The notes below the pieces were generated by a model, which saw only the letters and a program-made list of their open reading frames with translations, did not search any database and was not told the origin of the DNA. This document shows, in pieces, positions 41,529 to 49,471 of a stretch of 64,000 bases of DNA; within the stretch, counting starts at the first letter, position 1, and each line of letters starts with the position of its first letter. Source of the stretch: an uncultured Bacilli bacterium (GTDB taxonomy: Bacteria; Bacillota_I; Bacilli_A; RF39; UBA660); NCBI GenBank assembly GCA_934087065.1, contig CAKOIS010000002.1, positions 1 to 64,000 on the forward strand, in the 5' to 3' direction. Position numbers and translations under genes: made by a program.

Positions 41529-42959
41529 TTAATTAAAACTTAATGTTCTAGGCTTCTTTAGTTCTATACTAAAGTCATCACTTAGAACATCTTCAGTTAA
41601 AGTAATACTTTCTAATTCACCAGTCATAATAGGAATTAATAGTTTAGACTTAACTTCATTCATAATAGTAAGTAGTCCCCTTGCGCCTGTATCATTTTTA
41701 AGTGCAAGATAAACAACTTGATTAATAAACCCTTCTGTGTAGTCTATATCTACATCGTATAACTTACCAATTTGAATAAATGACTTTAATGGACTAATAT
41801 TCGAATTAAGTAAAATATCTAATAGAATATCTTTATTTAAATCATTTAACACTAGCTTTAAATTAAGCCTACCCATAAATTCTCTATTCATACCAAATTC
41901 AATGTAATCTTTAGTATTTGATTTAACTATTTTAGTACTATTAAATCCAATTGAACTTTTGTTATCTTTAATTTTTGAGAATGCTCCTAAAAACACAAAT
42001 GTAAGTAAACTTGTATCAAAAGAATATTCTTTTTTCCCAACGTTCACCTTAACACTAGTACCACTTATCCAAGTAAGCAACTCTTGCATTAAACCTTTTC
42101 TAATTTCTAAAGTACTGTCCCCAAGTTTATCTATCTCGTCTAAACAAATAATACCTCTTTTAGCTCTAGATAAGTCTCCACCTGTTTTTCTAATCAAATC
42201 AGCTAAAACTGTTTTTAAACTTTCTCCAACATATCCAACTGTACTATAGTTAGTCGCACTTCTTACAACTACAGGAATATCTAAAATGCTAGATAACTCA
42301 TTAACCATCAAAGTTTTACCTGTACCAGTACTACCATCAAGTAAAATATTAACTTTTTGAGTTCTAATTAAATCTATATTTTCAGTTTCAACTATCTTTT
42401 GATTTAAGACTATATTAGGTACTAAACTCTCTAGTATTTTATCTTGTCCTTTAATCTTACACTCCATCTGTTCAATTATATCTAGTATATCAATTCTTTT
42501 ATCAATGAAATTAGGATTCAAAACTTTTTCAAGTTCAGCCATTGCAGTATATATTTGAGTTCTATAATATTCCTTTATAATTTCTGTTTTTCCCCCATTA
42601 AAATTCATACTATTAGTAGGGTGTTCAATGAAATTATTTTCTATCTTAATTTTATTGAAGTCTAAATTAGTGCAGTAATTAACTAAACTTTCTAATTTCT
42701 CATCAATATTTGAAGTATAGTCTCCATTTATAATTTGAAATAACTTAGTATCAAATAACTTAATAGCATTAGTATTAACTGTAGTTTCAAACTTAACATT
42801 AACCATTTTTAAATCAGACAAATTAGTATCCTTATATCTACCAGTTTTAATTACTTCGTCAACTGAAAAGAACACACTATCTATGTCTAAATACAAATTC
42901 CTCGCGTCTAACTCACTTTCCTTAGCAATGAAAATAATTCCAAAATCTATCTTTGACAT
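41529..42959 (-). CDS. ClpX-like AAA+ unfoldase with a novel N-terminal domain
   Basis: 476 residues. The second two-thirds align well with ClpX: Walker A GSTGTGKTLM (about 209), VRSATNYSTVGYVGES, Walker B GIICLDEIDKLGD, an SSIGFNS at the place of the ClpP-binding IGF loop, GMNREFMGRL and GARGLLTIMNE. The first 150 residues are not the ClpX zinc finger but an unknown alpha/beta region starting DFGIIFIAKESELDARNLYLD. Thus it is likely a ClpP-partner unfoldase with different substrate recognition, or a ClpX replacement. No clpP is in the window. Single-gene unit. Confidence 0.82.
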   Translation of the reverse strand: MSKIDFGIIFIAKESELDARNLYLDIDSVFFSVDEVIKTGRYKDTNLSDLKMVNVKFETTVNTNAIKLFDTKLFQIINGDYTSNIDEKLESLVNYCTNLDFNKIKIENNFIEHPTNSMNFNGGKTEIIKEYYRTQIYTAMAELEKVLNPNFIDKRIDILDIIEQMECKIKGQDKILESLVPNIVLNQKIVETENIDLIRTQKVNILLDGSTGTGKTLMVNELSSILDIPVVVRSATNYSTVGYVGESLKTVLADLIRKTGGDLSRAKRGIICLDEIDKLGDSTLEIRKGLMQELLTWISGTSVKVNVGKKEYSFDTSLLTFVFLGAFSKIKDNKSSIGFNSTKIVKSNTKDYIEFGMNREFMGRLNLKLVLNDLNKDILLDILLNSNISPLKSFIQIGKLYDVDIDYTEGFINQVVYLALKNDTGARGLLTIMNEVKSKLLIPIMTGELESITLTEDVLSDDFSIELKKPRTLSFN

Positions 42960-43096
42960 AAAACCACTTCCTAAATGTCTTTTATTCTATCAAATATGAT
43001 TTACAAAATCAAGAAAAAATCAAATTTTACTCTTTAAAAAAACTAATCTTTATGATATACTTAATTATAGTAGGAAAGGACTAAAGAGGTGAAGGT

Positions 43097-44890
43097 ATGA
43101 AAAAGAATAAAAAGAACGTTCATAAAGTTTCATTATTTACTAATTTGTCCTATGTTCTTAAACAAATGGCAACTGAATTATATAAAACAGCTAAGTTTGC
43201 TGGGTTAGGCTTATTTAAAGTTTTTGATTTTATAATGACTAACTTAATTACAATAGTAACATATATTTTCTATGCGATATATTATATTAGTATGTATATT
43301 GGAAAATTTACTTATACTTTAGGTAAATTCATGTATTATAAAGTGTTTAAACCTATTGGTTTTGAAGTATATTATTTATTTAAAGCAATGTACTTGGGTG
43401 CTTACAGGGTAGGTAAAATATTATTTTATGAAATTCCTTTATTTATATTTAACTCATTTAGTGACTTTTTTGACTTGATAAGAAAAAAATTAAAACTATT
43501 AAAAGAAAGACTAATGTATTTCTTTAAACATACACCTAATACAGTTAAAAATTACTTCTTAGATAGATTTAACAATATTAGTATAGTAAAACACTATAGG
43601 AATAAGAAAGAAAGAGAATTAGAAGTTCTATTAATAGATAAGTTTGGTAAAGATGCTGAAAGGACCAGCAAAAAACAGACTTATAAATACTTAGTAAGAA
43701 ATGAAGAAGGTAAACTAATTACTGGATATTTTGCAGCTTTATCTAGGTTAGATGTGCATTCATACTTACTTGATGAAGGATATGAAGTATACGAGATTAA
43801 AACAAACTGGTGGATAAATTTTGCACATGGAGAAAGTAAGTACTTAGAAAAGCAAATGAAAGCAAAAGACTTAATTTTCTGGTTAGCCCAGTTAAGTACT
43901 TATTTAAAAGCAGGAATACCACTTACTGATTCAGTTAAAATACTTGCTGAACAAGATAAAAGAAAAAAATATAAAAAGATATATGACTCAGTTATATATG
44001 AGTTATCTATGGGTGAAGCATTTAGTGATGCTTTAAGAAAACAAGGAAGTGTGTTTCCACCTTTACTAATTAATATGATTAAAGGTGCAGAACTAATAGG
44101 AGACTTAGAAAACACACTTGACGATATGAGTAAATACTATGAAGAAAGAGAATCAACTAGAAAACAATTAATAGGTTCACTTGTATACCCAGCTGTAATA
44201 CTAGTGTTCTCATTAGTTGTAGTAATATTTATGGTAGTATATATAATACCTCAATTTGAAGGAATATACTCAAGCTTAGGTGCAGAGTTAAACCCAATAG
44301 TATTATTCTTACTTAAATTTAGTGCATTCTTAAAAACTAATTATATGTTACTAATTGCAGGATTTATATTAGTAGTAGTACTATTAACATTTATGTATAA
44401 AAAAGTTAAAGCTTTTAGAACACTAGTACAATATATAGCAATGCATCTACCATTAGTAGGGAAACTAATTATATATAATGAAATGCACTTATTTGCAAAA
44501 ACATTTAGTGTACTTAATAAAAATAATGTACTTTTAACTGATAGTATAGATATACTTAGTAAAATAACTAGTAATGAATTTTATAAAATGATAATGTATG
44601 ACACAATTAGTAACTTATTAAGAGGAGACAAAATAAGTTTATCATTTAAAGACAACTGGGCTGTTCCAACACTAGCTTATTACATGATATCAACTGGTGA
44701 AGCAACAGGTGAATTAAGTGAAATGTTAGAAAAAGTAAGCGTTTATTATGAACAAGAACAAAGAAACTTGGGTAACTCATTAAAAACGCTAATTGAACCA
44801 ATACTTATGATTATATTAGCTGTTATAGTTGGTGGAATAATGATTTCTATAATCGTGCCAATGTATGATATAACAAAGAACATCTTGTAG
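43097..44890 (+). CDS. type IV pilus/competence inner membrane platform protein (GspF/PilC/ComGB)
   Basis: 597 residues; the family is usually 340-400. The C-terminal 350 residues are typical: two repeats of a cytoplasmic helical domain with membrane helices (LAQLSTYLKAGIPLTDSVKI, GAELIGDLENTLDDMSKYYE, PAVILVFSLVVVIFMVVYIIP; ISTGEATGELSEMLEKVSVY, GIMISIIVPMYD). The first 170 residues are an extra, aromatic-rich region with several hydrophobic helices (LITIVTYIFYAIYYISMYIG). A middle domain (KYLVRNEEGKLITGYFAA...) is the GspF N-terminal domain. It works with the ATPase at 19372. The prepilin peptidase follows after 11 bases. Confidence 0.88.
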   Translation: MKKNKKNVHKVSLFTNLSYVLKQMATELYKTAKFAGLGLFKVFDFIMTNLITIVTYIFYAIYYISMYIGKFTYTLGKFMYYKVFKPIGFEVYYLFKAMYLGAYRVGKILFYEIPLFIFNSFSDFFDLIRKKLKLLKERLMYFFKHTPNTVKNYFLDRFNNISIVKHYRNKKERELEVLLIDKFGKDAERTSKKQTYKYLVRNEEGKLITGYFAALSRLDVHSYLLDEGYEVYEIKTNWWINFAHGESKYLEKQMKAKDLIFWLAQLSTYLKAGIPLTDSVKILAEQDKRKKYKKIYDSVIYELSMGEAFSDALRKQGSVFPPLLINMIKGAELIGDLENTLDDMSKYYEERESTRKQLIGSLVYPAVILVFSLVVVIFMVVYIIPQFEGIYSSLGAELNPIVLFLLKFSAFLKTNYMLLIAGFILVVVLLTFMYKKVKAFRTLVQYIAMHLPLVGKLIIYNEMHLFAKTFSVLNKNNVLLTDSIDILSKITSNEFYKMIMYDTISNLLRGDKISLSFKDNWAVPTLAYYMISTGEATGELSEMLEKVSVYYEQEQRNLGNSLKTLIEPILMIILAVIVGGIMISIIVPMYDITKNIL

Positions 44891-44901
44891 GGGGAAACAA
44901 A

Positions 44902-45639
44902 ATGATTTACGTATTTATATTTATAACTGGTGTATGCCTAGGAAGTTTTTATGCTTGTATAGGCTACAGAATTCCAAACAAAATTAGTACAGTAAAACCT
45001 AGTAGTTTTTGTCCAAACTGTAAAAAAAGTTTAAAGTGGTATATGAATATACCACTTCTAAGCTATATATTTTTAAAAGGAAAATGCGCTTACTGTAAAG
45101 AAAAGATAAGTATAACTTACTTTCTAATAGAACTAACTACAGGAATACTTTTCTTAATAAGCTACATGATATTTGGATTAAACTATCAATTAATAGTAGT
45201 ATTAACTCTAATAAGTGCCTTAATGGTTAGTTTAGTAACAGACTTAAAATATTACTACATTTCAGATAGAGTAATAGTAGTTTCTTCTATTTTAGTAGCG
45301 TTTACTTACTTAAAATTCTTAGGAGTTAACTCATTTTTAAGCCATATACTATCAGGCGCTTTGATGTTTATATTAATGTATTTACTAAAAATAATAACTA
45401 CAAAAATATTTAAAAAAGAGTCACTAGGTGACGGGGACATCAAACTAATGATACTTATTGGTTTAACACTAGGAGTGTTTAACTCGTTTATTTCTTTATT
45501 TATATCAAGCGTAACAGCGCTTATATATACAATACTATTTATAAAGAAGAAAGATGCACTTATCCCATTTGGACCTTTCCTTTTAATAGGTGCGATAGTT
45601 ACATACATTCTAGTTTTTTATCAAATAACTATAATATAG
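44902..45639 (+). CDS. prepilin peptidase (A24 family, PilD/ComC)
   Basis: Cuts the leader from prepilins and may methylate the new N-terminus. 245 residues with about seven membrane helices. It has the N-terminal FITGVCLGSFYACIGYRIP, the zinc-like cysteines CPNCKKS ... CAYCKEK, and the two catalytic Asp sites: TDLKYYYISD and LGDGDIKL. Substrates in this window are the prepilins at 20971 and 31576. Coupled to the gspF gene; GGGGG precedes the ATG. Confidence 0.92.
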   Translation: MIYVFIFITGVCLGSFYACIGYRIPNKISTVKPSSFCPNCKKSLKWYMNIPLLSYIFLKGKCAYCKEKISITYFLIELTTGILFLISYMIFGLNYQLIVVLTLISALMVSLVTDLKYYYISDRVIVVSSILVAFTYLKFLGVNSFLSHILSGALMFILMYLLKIITTKIFKKESLGDGDIKLMILIGLTLGVFNSFISLFISSVTALIYTILFIKKKDALIPFGPFLLIGAIVTYILVFYQITII

Positions 45640-45640
45640 T

Positions 45641-45690
45641 CTCATTTCGTAAAAACTTGCAAATGCAGGAAAGTTCGGAATGAGTTTTTA
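45641..45690 (+). terminator. terminator after prepilin peptidase gene
   Basis: CTCATTTCG (45641-45649) / CGGAATGAG (45676-45684) with inner AACTT/AAGTT pairs, then TTTTT. Confidence 0.78.
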
Positions 45691-45718
45691 TAAAATATGT
45701 AAAACATGTGAAAAAAAC

Positions 45719-45747
45719 TTGAAATATAGTGCTTTTTTTGATAAGAT
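45719..45747 (+). promoter_or_regulatory. module 3 leader promoter
   Basis: TTGAAA 45719-45724, 17-base spacer, TAAGAT 45742-45747. Confidence 0.7.
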
Positions 45748-45778
45748 TATCTTGTAATAAAGATAGGAAGTGAAGTAC

Positions 45779-45838
45779 ATGAAAATTAACTCTTTAGTAC
45801 AAAATAAAGTACAAAATGGGGGGGGGTTATTTAACTAG
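45779..45838 (+). CDS. module 3 G-tract leader peptide (short frame)
   Basis: A 19-codon ORF after AGGAAGTGA, MKINSLVQNKVQNGGGLFN then TAG at 45836-45838. The tract is 9 G at 45818-45826. Loss of one G would give the long frame (YLTSINNYSFSC and on to TAA in the terminator loop). The stop lies 33 bases upstream of the hairpin; I infer the off state. It is nearly identical to the leader at 57031 apart from the tract and a few bases. Confidence 0.66.
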   Translation: MKINSLVQNKVQNGGGLFN

Positions 45839-45871
45839 CATAAATAACTATAGTTTTTCATGTGCAATTAA

Positions 45872-45898
45872 ATGGATAGAATAAGTCTATCCATTTTT
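45872..45898 (+). terminator. module 3 attenuator terminator
   Basis: Perfect nine-base stem ATGGATAGA (45872-45880) / TCTATCCAT (45886-45894), loop ATAAG, then five T's (six in the other copies). Confidence 0.82.
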
Positions 45899-45928
45899 CG
45901 TGTCTTAAAAAGAAAGGAGAGCATTAAT

Positions 45929-47410
45929 ATGCAACGAAAACAATTAACACTTGTAATAGTAAGCTTACTTGTAGTAGTACTAAGTGTATCACTAGCTTAC
46001 TTTACAGCACAAATAATAGGAAAGGGGAAAACTGTAGACGTTAGTAGTGCTAACTTACAAATAGTATTTACAGATAGTGATGGAGCTTTAACAGAAACTG
46101 ATATAGAACCAGGCTGGAGTGCAACTAAAACATTTACTATTAAAAATGATACTAAGACAGAATACAAATATAATATAGTAATAAAAGACTTATTAAATAC
46201 TTTTGTAACAGAAGGATATTTACAATACAAAATAACTAGTACAAACGATGGATATAATATGACTGAGTTTAAAGATATTCCAAAGTCTAGTATAGCAACA
46301 GATACAATACTAGCTTATAGTGTAGTAATACCTAATGGAGTAACACAAAGTTACACAATTGAATTTAAGTATGCAAACGATGAAAGTGTAGACCAAAGTG
46401 ATGATATGGGTAAGAAACTAAGTGGAACATTATTTATAACTGAAGGAACAGAAGATCCAAATAAAACACTATATAATCAATTACTTGTAGACAAATCAAC
46501 AGTATTAACAAGAACAGACTTTAGTAAAGTTTTAACAGATAATAATACAAACACATTATATACTTCTACTGAAGACAGTAAAACAGTATATTATTTTGCA
46601 GGGAATGCAACAGATAACTGGGTAAAGTTTGGAAAGAATGAAAGTAATCAAGATTTATACTGGAGAATAATAAGAACAAACTCAGATGGTGGAGTAAGAC
46701 TACTATATCATGGCACAAGTACTACAGCAACAGACGCATATATAGGAATATCAAAATTTAATACAGAATATAATGATCCAATGTATGTAGGATATATGTA
46801 TGGAACAAGCGGATCACTAGTAAACAACAGAACAAATATAAGTGATAGTACAATAAAAACAACACTAGATAATTGGTATAAAGATAATTTGAATACAAAT
46901 TATGGAAAATACTTAAGTACAACAGCAGTATATTGTAACGATAGAAGTACATCAAATGATACATCCTTTGGAGCATTCACAAGACTAAAAACAAATAAAA
47001 CACCAAGTTATGACTGTGCAGCAACAGAAGACAAATTCACAGTAGATAATAGTACAGGCAACGGTAAACTAACATACCCAATAGCCTTAATGACAGCAGA
47101 CGAAGTAAGTTTTGCAGGTGGACTATGGGCAACAAATGCTTCTACTTGGTATTATTATAATAGTGCAAACGGAAGCTCAACAGGCTCAAACTGGTGGTGG
47201 TTGTTGTCTCCTCGCCTTTGGATTGGCGGCTACGCTAGCGTGTTCAACGTGAACGGTTCGTCCGGCCCTGGCCGCTTGTACTTCGACGACGTCAACAACT
47301 CTTACGGTGTGCGTCCGTCAGTTTCTCTCAAATCTTGTGTCAAGACAAGTGGTGGAGATGGCTCAGCAAGCACACCATACACAATAGAAGAAACTTCAAG
47401 TGGATGCTAA
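45929..47410 (+). CDS. variable secreted protein 3 (TasA-like domain plus DGR-type module)
   Basis: 493 residues from ATG 45929, which follows AAAGGAG. An in-frame ATG at 45872 lies inside the terminator stem and lacks a ribosome site; it is open here only because this copy has five T's. Signal/anchor MQRKQLTLVIVSLLVVVLSV, a TasA-like domain nearly the same as in targets 2 and 4, then the C-terminal module with YYFAGNATDNWVKFGKN, LYWRIIRTNSDGG, YVGYMYGTSGSLVNNRTN (shared with target 1), YCNDRS, WWLLSP and YGVRPSVSLKSC. Its module thus resembles target 1 and its N-terminus resembles targets 2 and 4: a mosaic. Confidence 0.82.
   Translation: MQRKQLTLVIVSLLVVVLSVSLAYFTAQIIGKGKTVDVSSANLQIVFTDSDGALTETDIEPGWSATKTFTIKNDTKTEYKYNIVIKDLLNTFVTEGYLQYKITSTNDGYNMTEFKDIPKSSIATDTILAYSVVIPNGVTQSYTIEFKYANDESVDQSDDMGKKLSGTLFITEGTEDPNKTLYNQLLVDKSTVLTRTDFSKVLTDNNTNTLYTSTEDSKTVYYFAGNATDNWVKFGKNESNQDLYWRIIRTNSDGGVRLLYHGTSTTATDAYIGISKFNTEYNDPMYVGYMYGTSGSLVNNRTNISDSTIKTTLDNWYKDNLNTNYGKYLSTTAVYCNDRSTSNDTSFGAFTRLKTNKTPSYDCAATEDKFTVDNSTGNGKLTYPIALMTADEVSFAGGLWATNASTWYYYNSANGSSTGSNWWWLLSPRLWIGGYASVFNVNGSSGPGRLYFDDVNNSYGVRPSVSLKSCVKTSGGDGSASTPYTIEETSSGC
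47192..47351 (+). other. DGR-type variable region of target 3
   Basis: GC-rich stretch from TGGTGGTGGTTG to GTCAAGACAAG. Codons that differ from targets 1 and 2 are mainly of NNC type (CGC, TAC, AGC, AAC, GGC, TTC, GAC). The 3' block TTTCTCTCAAATCTTGT and the CTTGT/ACAAG hairpin are intact, so this copy looks like a usable recipient. Confidence 0.8.
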
Positions 47411-47439
47411 TAGTATAAAATTAAATACTGAAAAGAAAG

Positions 47440-47466
47440 AGATAATTAAAAATATTATCTTTTTTC
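47440..47466 (+). terminator. terminator after target 3
   Basis: AGATAAT (47440-47446) / ATTATCT (47454-47460), then TTTTT. Confidence 0.72.
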
Positions 47467-47567
47467 TATGTTTGGCTTTGCAAAAAGTAAAATCTTGTGA
47501 TATGATTAAATGGTAAGAAAAGTAAAGACAGTGTATATATTTACACATTATGTTAGGAAGTGAAAGA

Positions 47568-49469
47568 ATGGCTTATGATGATAAAAGCATAAAAATATTA
47601 GAAGGCTTGGAAGCAGTTAGAAAGCGTCCTGGTATGTATATAGGCTCTACTGATAAAAGAGGATTACATCATTTAGTTTGGGAAATTGTTGATAATGCAG
47701 TAGATGAAGCAATAAACGGATACGGTAATATAATTAAAGTGACTTTAACTAAAACTGGTAGTGTTATTGTTGAAGATGAAGGCCGTGGTGTACCATGTGG
47801 AATGCATGAAAGTGGAAAAAGTACACCTGAAGTAATTTATACAGTTTTACATGCTGGTGGTAAATTTGAAACTGATGGGTACAAAGTAAGTGGTGGCTTA
47901 CATGGCGTTGGTGCAAGTGTTGTAAACGCATTATCCAAAAAGATGGTAGTTACTATTTGTAGAGATGGTAGTATAAGTGAAATTAGTTTTAAAAATGGTG
48001 GACACGTTGACGTGCCATTAAAGAAAATAGGTACAACTAGAAAAACTGGTACAAAGGTAGAATTTTGGCCTGACCCTGAAATATTTGATACAGTTAAATT
48101 TAGTTTTAGTACTATTGAAGAAAGAATGCAAGAAAGTGCATTTTTAATAAATGATTTAACAATTGAAATTAATGATGAAAATGAAGATAAACACGTGAAC
48201 TTTCATTATGAAAATGGACTAGTTAGTTTTGTTGAATACATTAATGAAAATAAAACACCTTTACATAAAGTAATTGATATGGAAGGGACTAAAAATGGAA
48301 TAGAAGTTAAAATTGCAATGTGCTATACTGACTCATATAGTGAAAATATCATATCATTTGTAAATAATGTTAAAACAATTGATGGAGGAACTCATGAAGT
48401 TGGTTTTAAAACAGCTGTTACTAAAGTGTTTAACGAGTATATTAAAAATAATAATTTATTAAAAGGAAAGAGTACTACTTTAGAAGGAAGTGATACTAGA
48501 GAAGGCTTAACTGCAGTAATAAGTGTTAATATTCCTGAAAATATGTTACAGTTTGAAGGACAAACTAAAGGGAAGTTGGGTACACCTCAAGCTAAAGCTG
48601 TAGTAGAAAGTATTGTTTATGAAAAATTAAGTTATTACTTAGAAGAAAATAAGAGTGTTGCTTCTTTAATAATGGATAAAGCACTTAAAAGTAAAGTTGC
48701 ACGTGAAGCTGCTAGAAAAGCTAGAGAAGAAGCAAGAAGTGGTAAAACTAAAAGTGATAAAAATAAGATACTTAATGGTAAGCTTACTAAGGCTGCTGGA
48801 AAAGACCCAAGTAAGAATGAGTTATTCTTAGTAGAAGGAGACTCAGCTGGAGGTAGTGCTAAAACAGGAAGAAACCGTGAAACACAGGCTATTCTACCTT
48901 TAAGAGGTAAGGTTTTAAACTGTGAAAAAGCAAGTACTAATGATATAAATGGAAATGAAGAAATTAATCAAATTATTCAAACAATAGGTGCAGGTATTGG
49001 AAGTGATTTTGATCCTAAAGAAAGCAATTATGGTAAAGTTATAATTATGACCGATGCGGATGATGATGGGGCACATATTCAAATATTATTAATTACTTTC
49101 TTCTATAGATTTATGAAAGGTTTAATAGAAAATGGAATGCTATATATTGCGAATCCACCACTTTATAGTATTGAATACAATAAAACAAAAGAGTATATTC
49201 AAACTGATGAAGAACTAGCTATTAAAAGAAAAGAAATTAAAGGTGCTTATAAAATAAACAGATTTAAGGGACTTGGTGAAATGGACGCTGAAGAGTTATT
49301 TGAGACAACTATGGATCCAAGACATAGAAGTTTAATAAAGGTTAATATAGAAGATGCGATGCTTGCTGAAAAAAGAGTAAGTGTGTTAATGGGAGATAAA
49401 GTTGAGCCTAGAAAAGACTGGATAAATGAGAATGTTGACTTTACTCTAGAAGATGATTTTAGGAGGTAA
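47568..49469 (+). CDS. parE: DNA topoisomerase IV subunit B
   Basis: ATPase subunit of the decatenase that separates daughter chromosomes. It has the GHKL ATP-binding site EIVDNAVDEAINGYG, DEGRGVPCGMHESGK, VLHAGGKFETDGYKVSGGLHGVGASVVNAL, the transducer region with QTKGKLG, and the TOPRIM ELFLVEGDSAGGSAK with TDADDDGAHI. 633 residues. I call it ParE and not GyrB because its partner lacks the GyrA box. ATG 47568 has AGGAAGTG upstream; an in-frame start at 47550 precedes that site. It lies two bases before parC. Confidence 0.87.
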   Translation: MAYDDKSIKILEGLEAVRKRPGMYIGSTDKRGLHHLVWEIVDNAVDEAINGYGNIIKVTLTKTGSVIVEDEGRGVPCGMHESGKSTPEVIYTVLHAGGKFETDGYKVSGGLHGVGASVVNALSKKMVVTICRDGSISEISFKNGGHVDVPLKKIGTTRKTGTKVEFWPDPEIFDTVKFSFSTIEERMQESAFLINDLTIEINDENEDKHVNFHYENGLVSFVEYINENKTPLHKVIDMEGTKNGIEVKIAMCYTDSYSENIISFVNNVKTIDGGTHEVGFKTAVTKVFNEYIKNNNLLKGKSTTLEGSDTREGLTAVISVNIPENMLQFEGQTKGKLGTPQAKAVVESIVYEKLSYYLEENKSVASLIMDKALKSKVAREAARKAREEARSGKTKSDKNKILNGKLTKAAGKDPSKNELFLVEGDSAGGSAKTGRNRETQAILPLRGKVLNCEKASTNDINGNEEINQIIQTIGAGIGSDFDPKESNYGKVIIMTDADDDGAHIQILLITFFYRFMKGLIENGMLYIANPPLYSIEYNKTKEYIQTDEELAIKRKEIKGAYKINRFKGLGEMDAEELFETTMDPRHRSLIKVNIEDAMLAEKRVSVLMGDKVEPRKDWINENVDFTLEDDFRR

Positions 49470-49471
49470 TT

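Noticed and set aside
45872..45928. An in-frame upstream ATG for target 3 giving a 19-residue longer protein
   Set aside because: It lies in the 5' arm of the attenuator terminator, has no ribosome site, and is open only because this copy has five instead of six T's. The other copies start at the equivalent of 45929.
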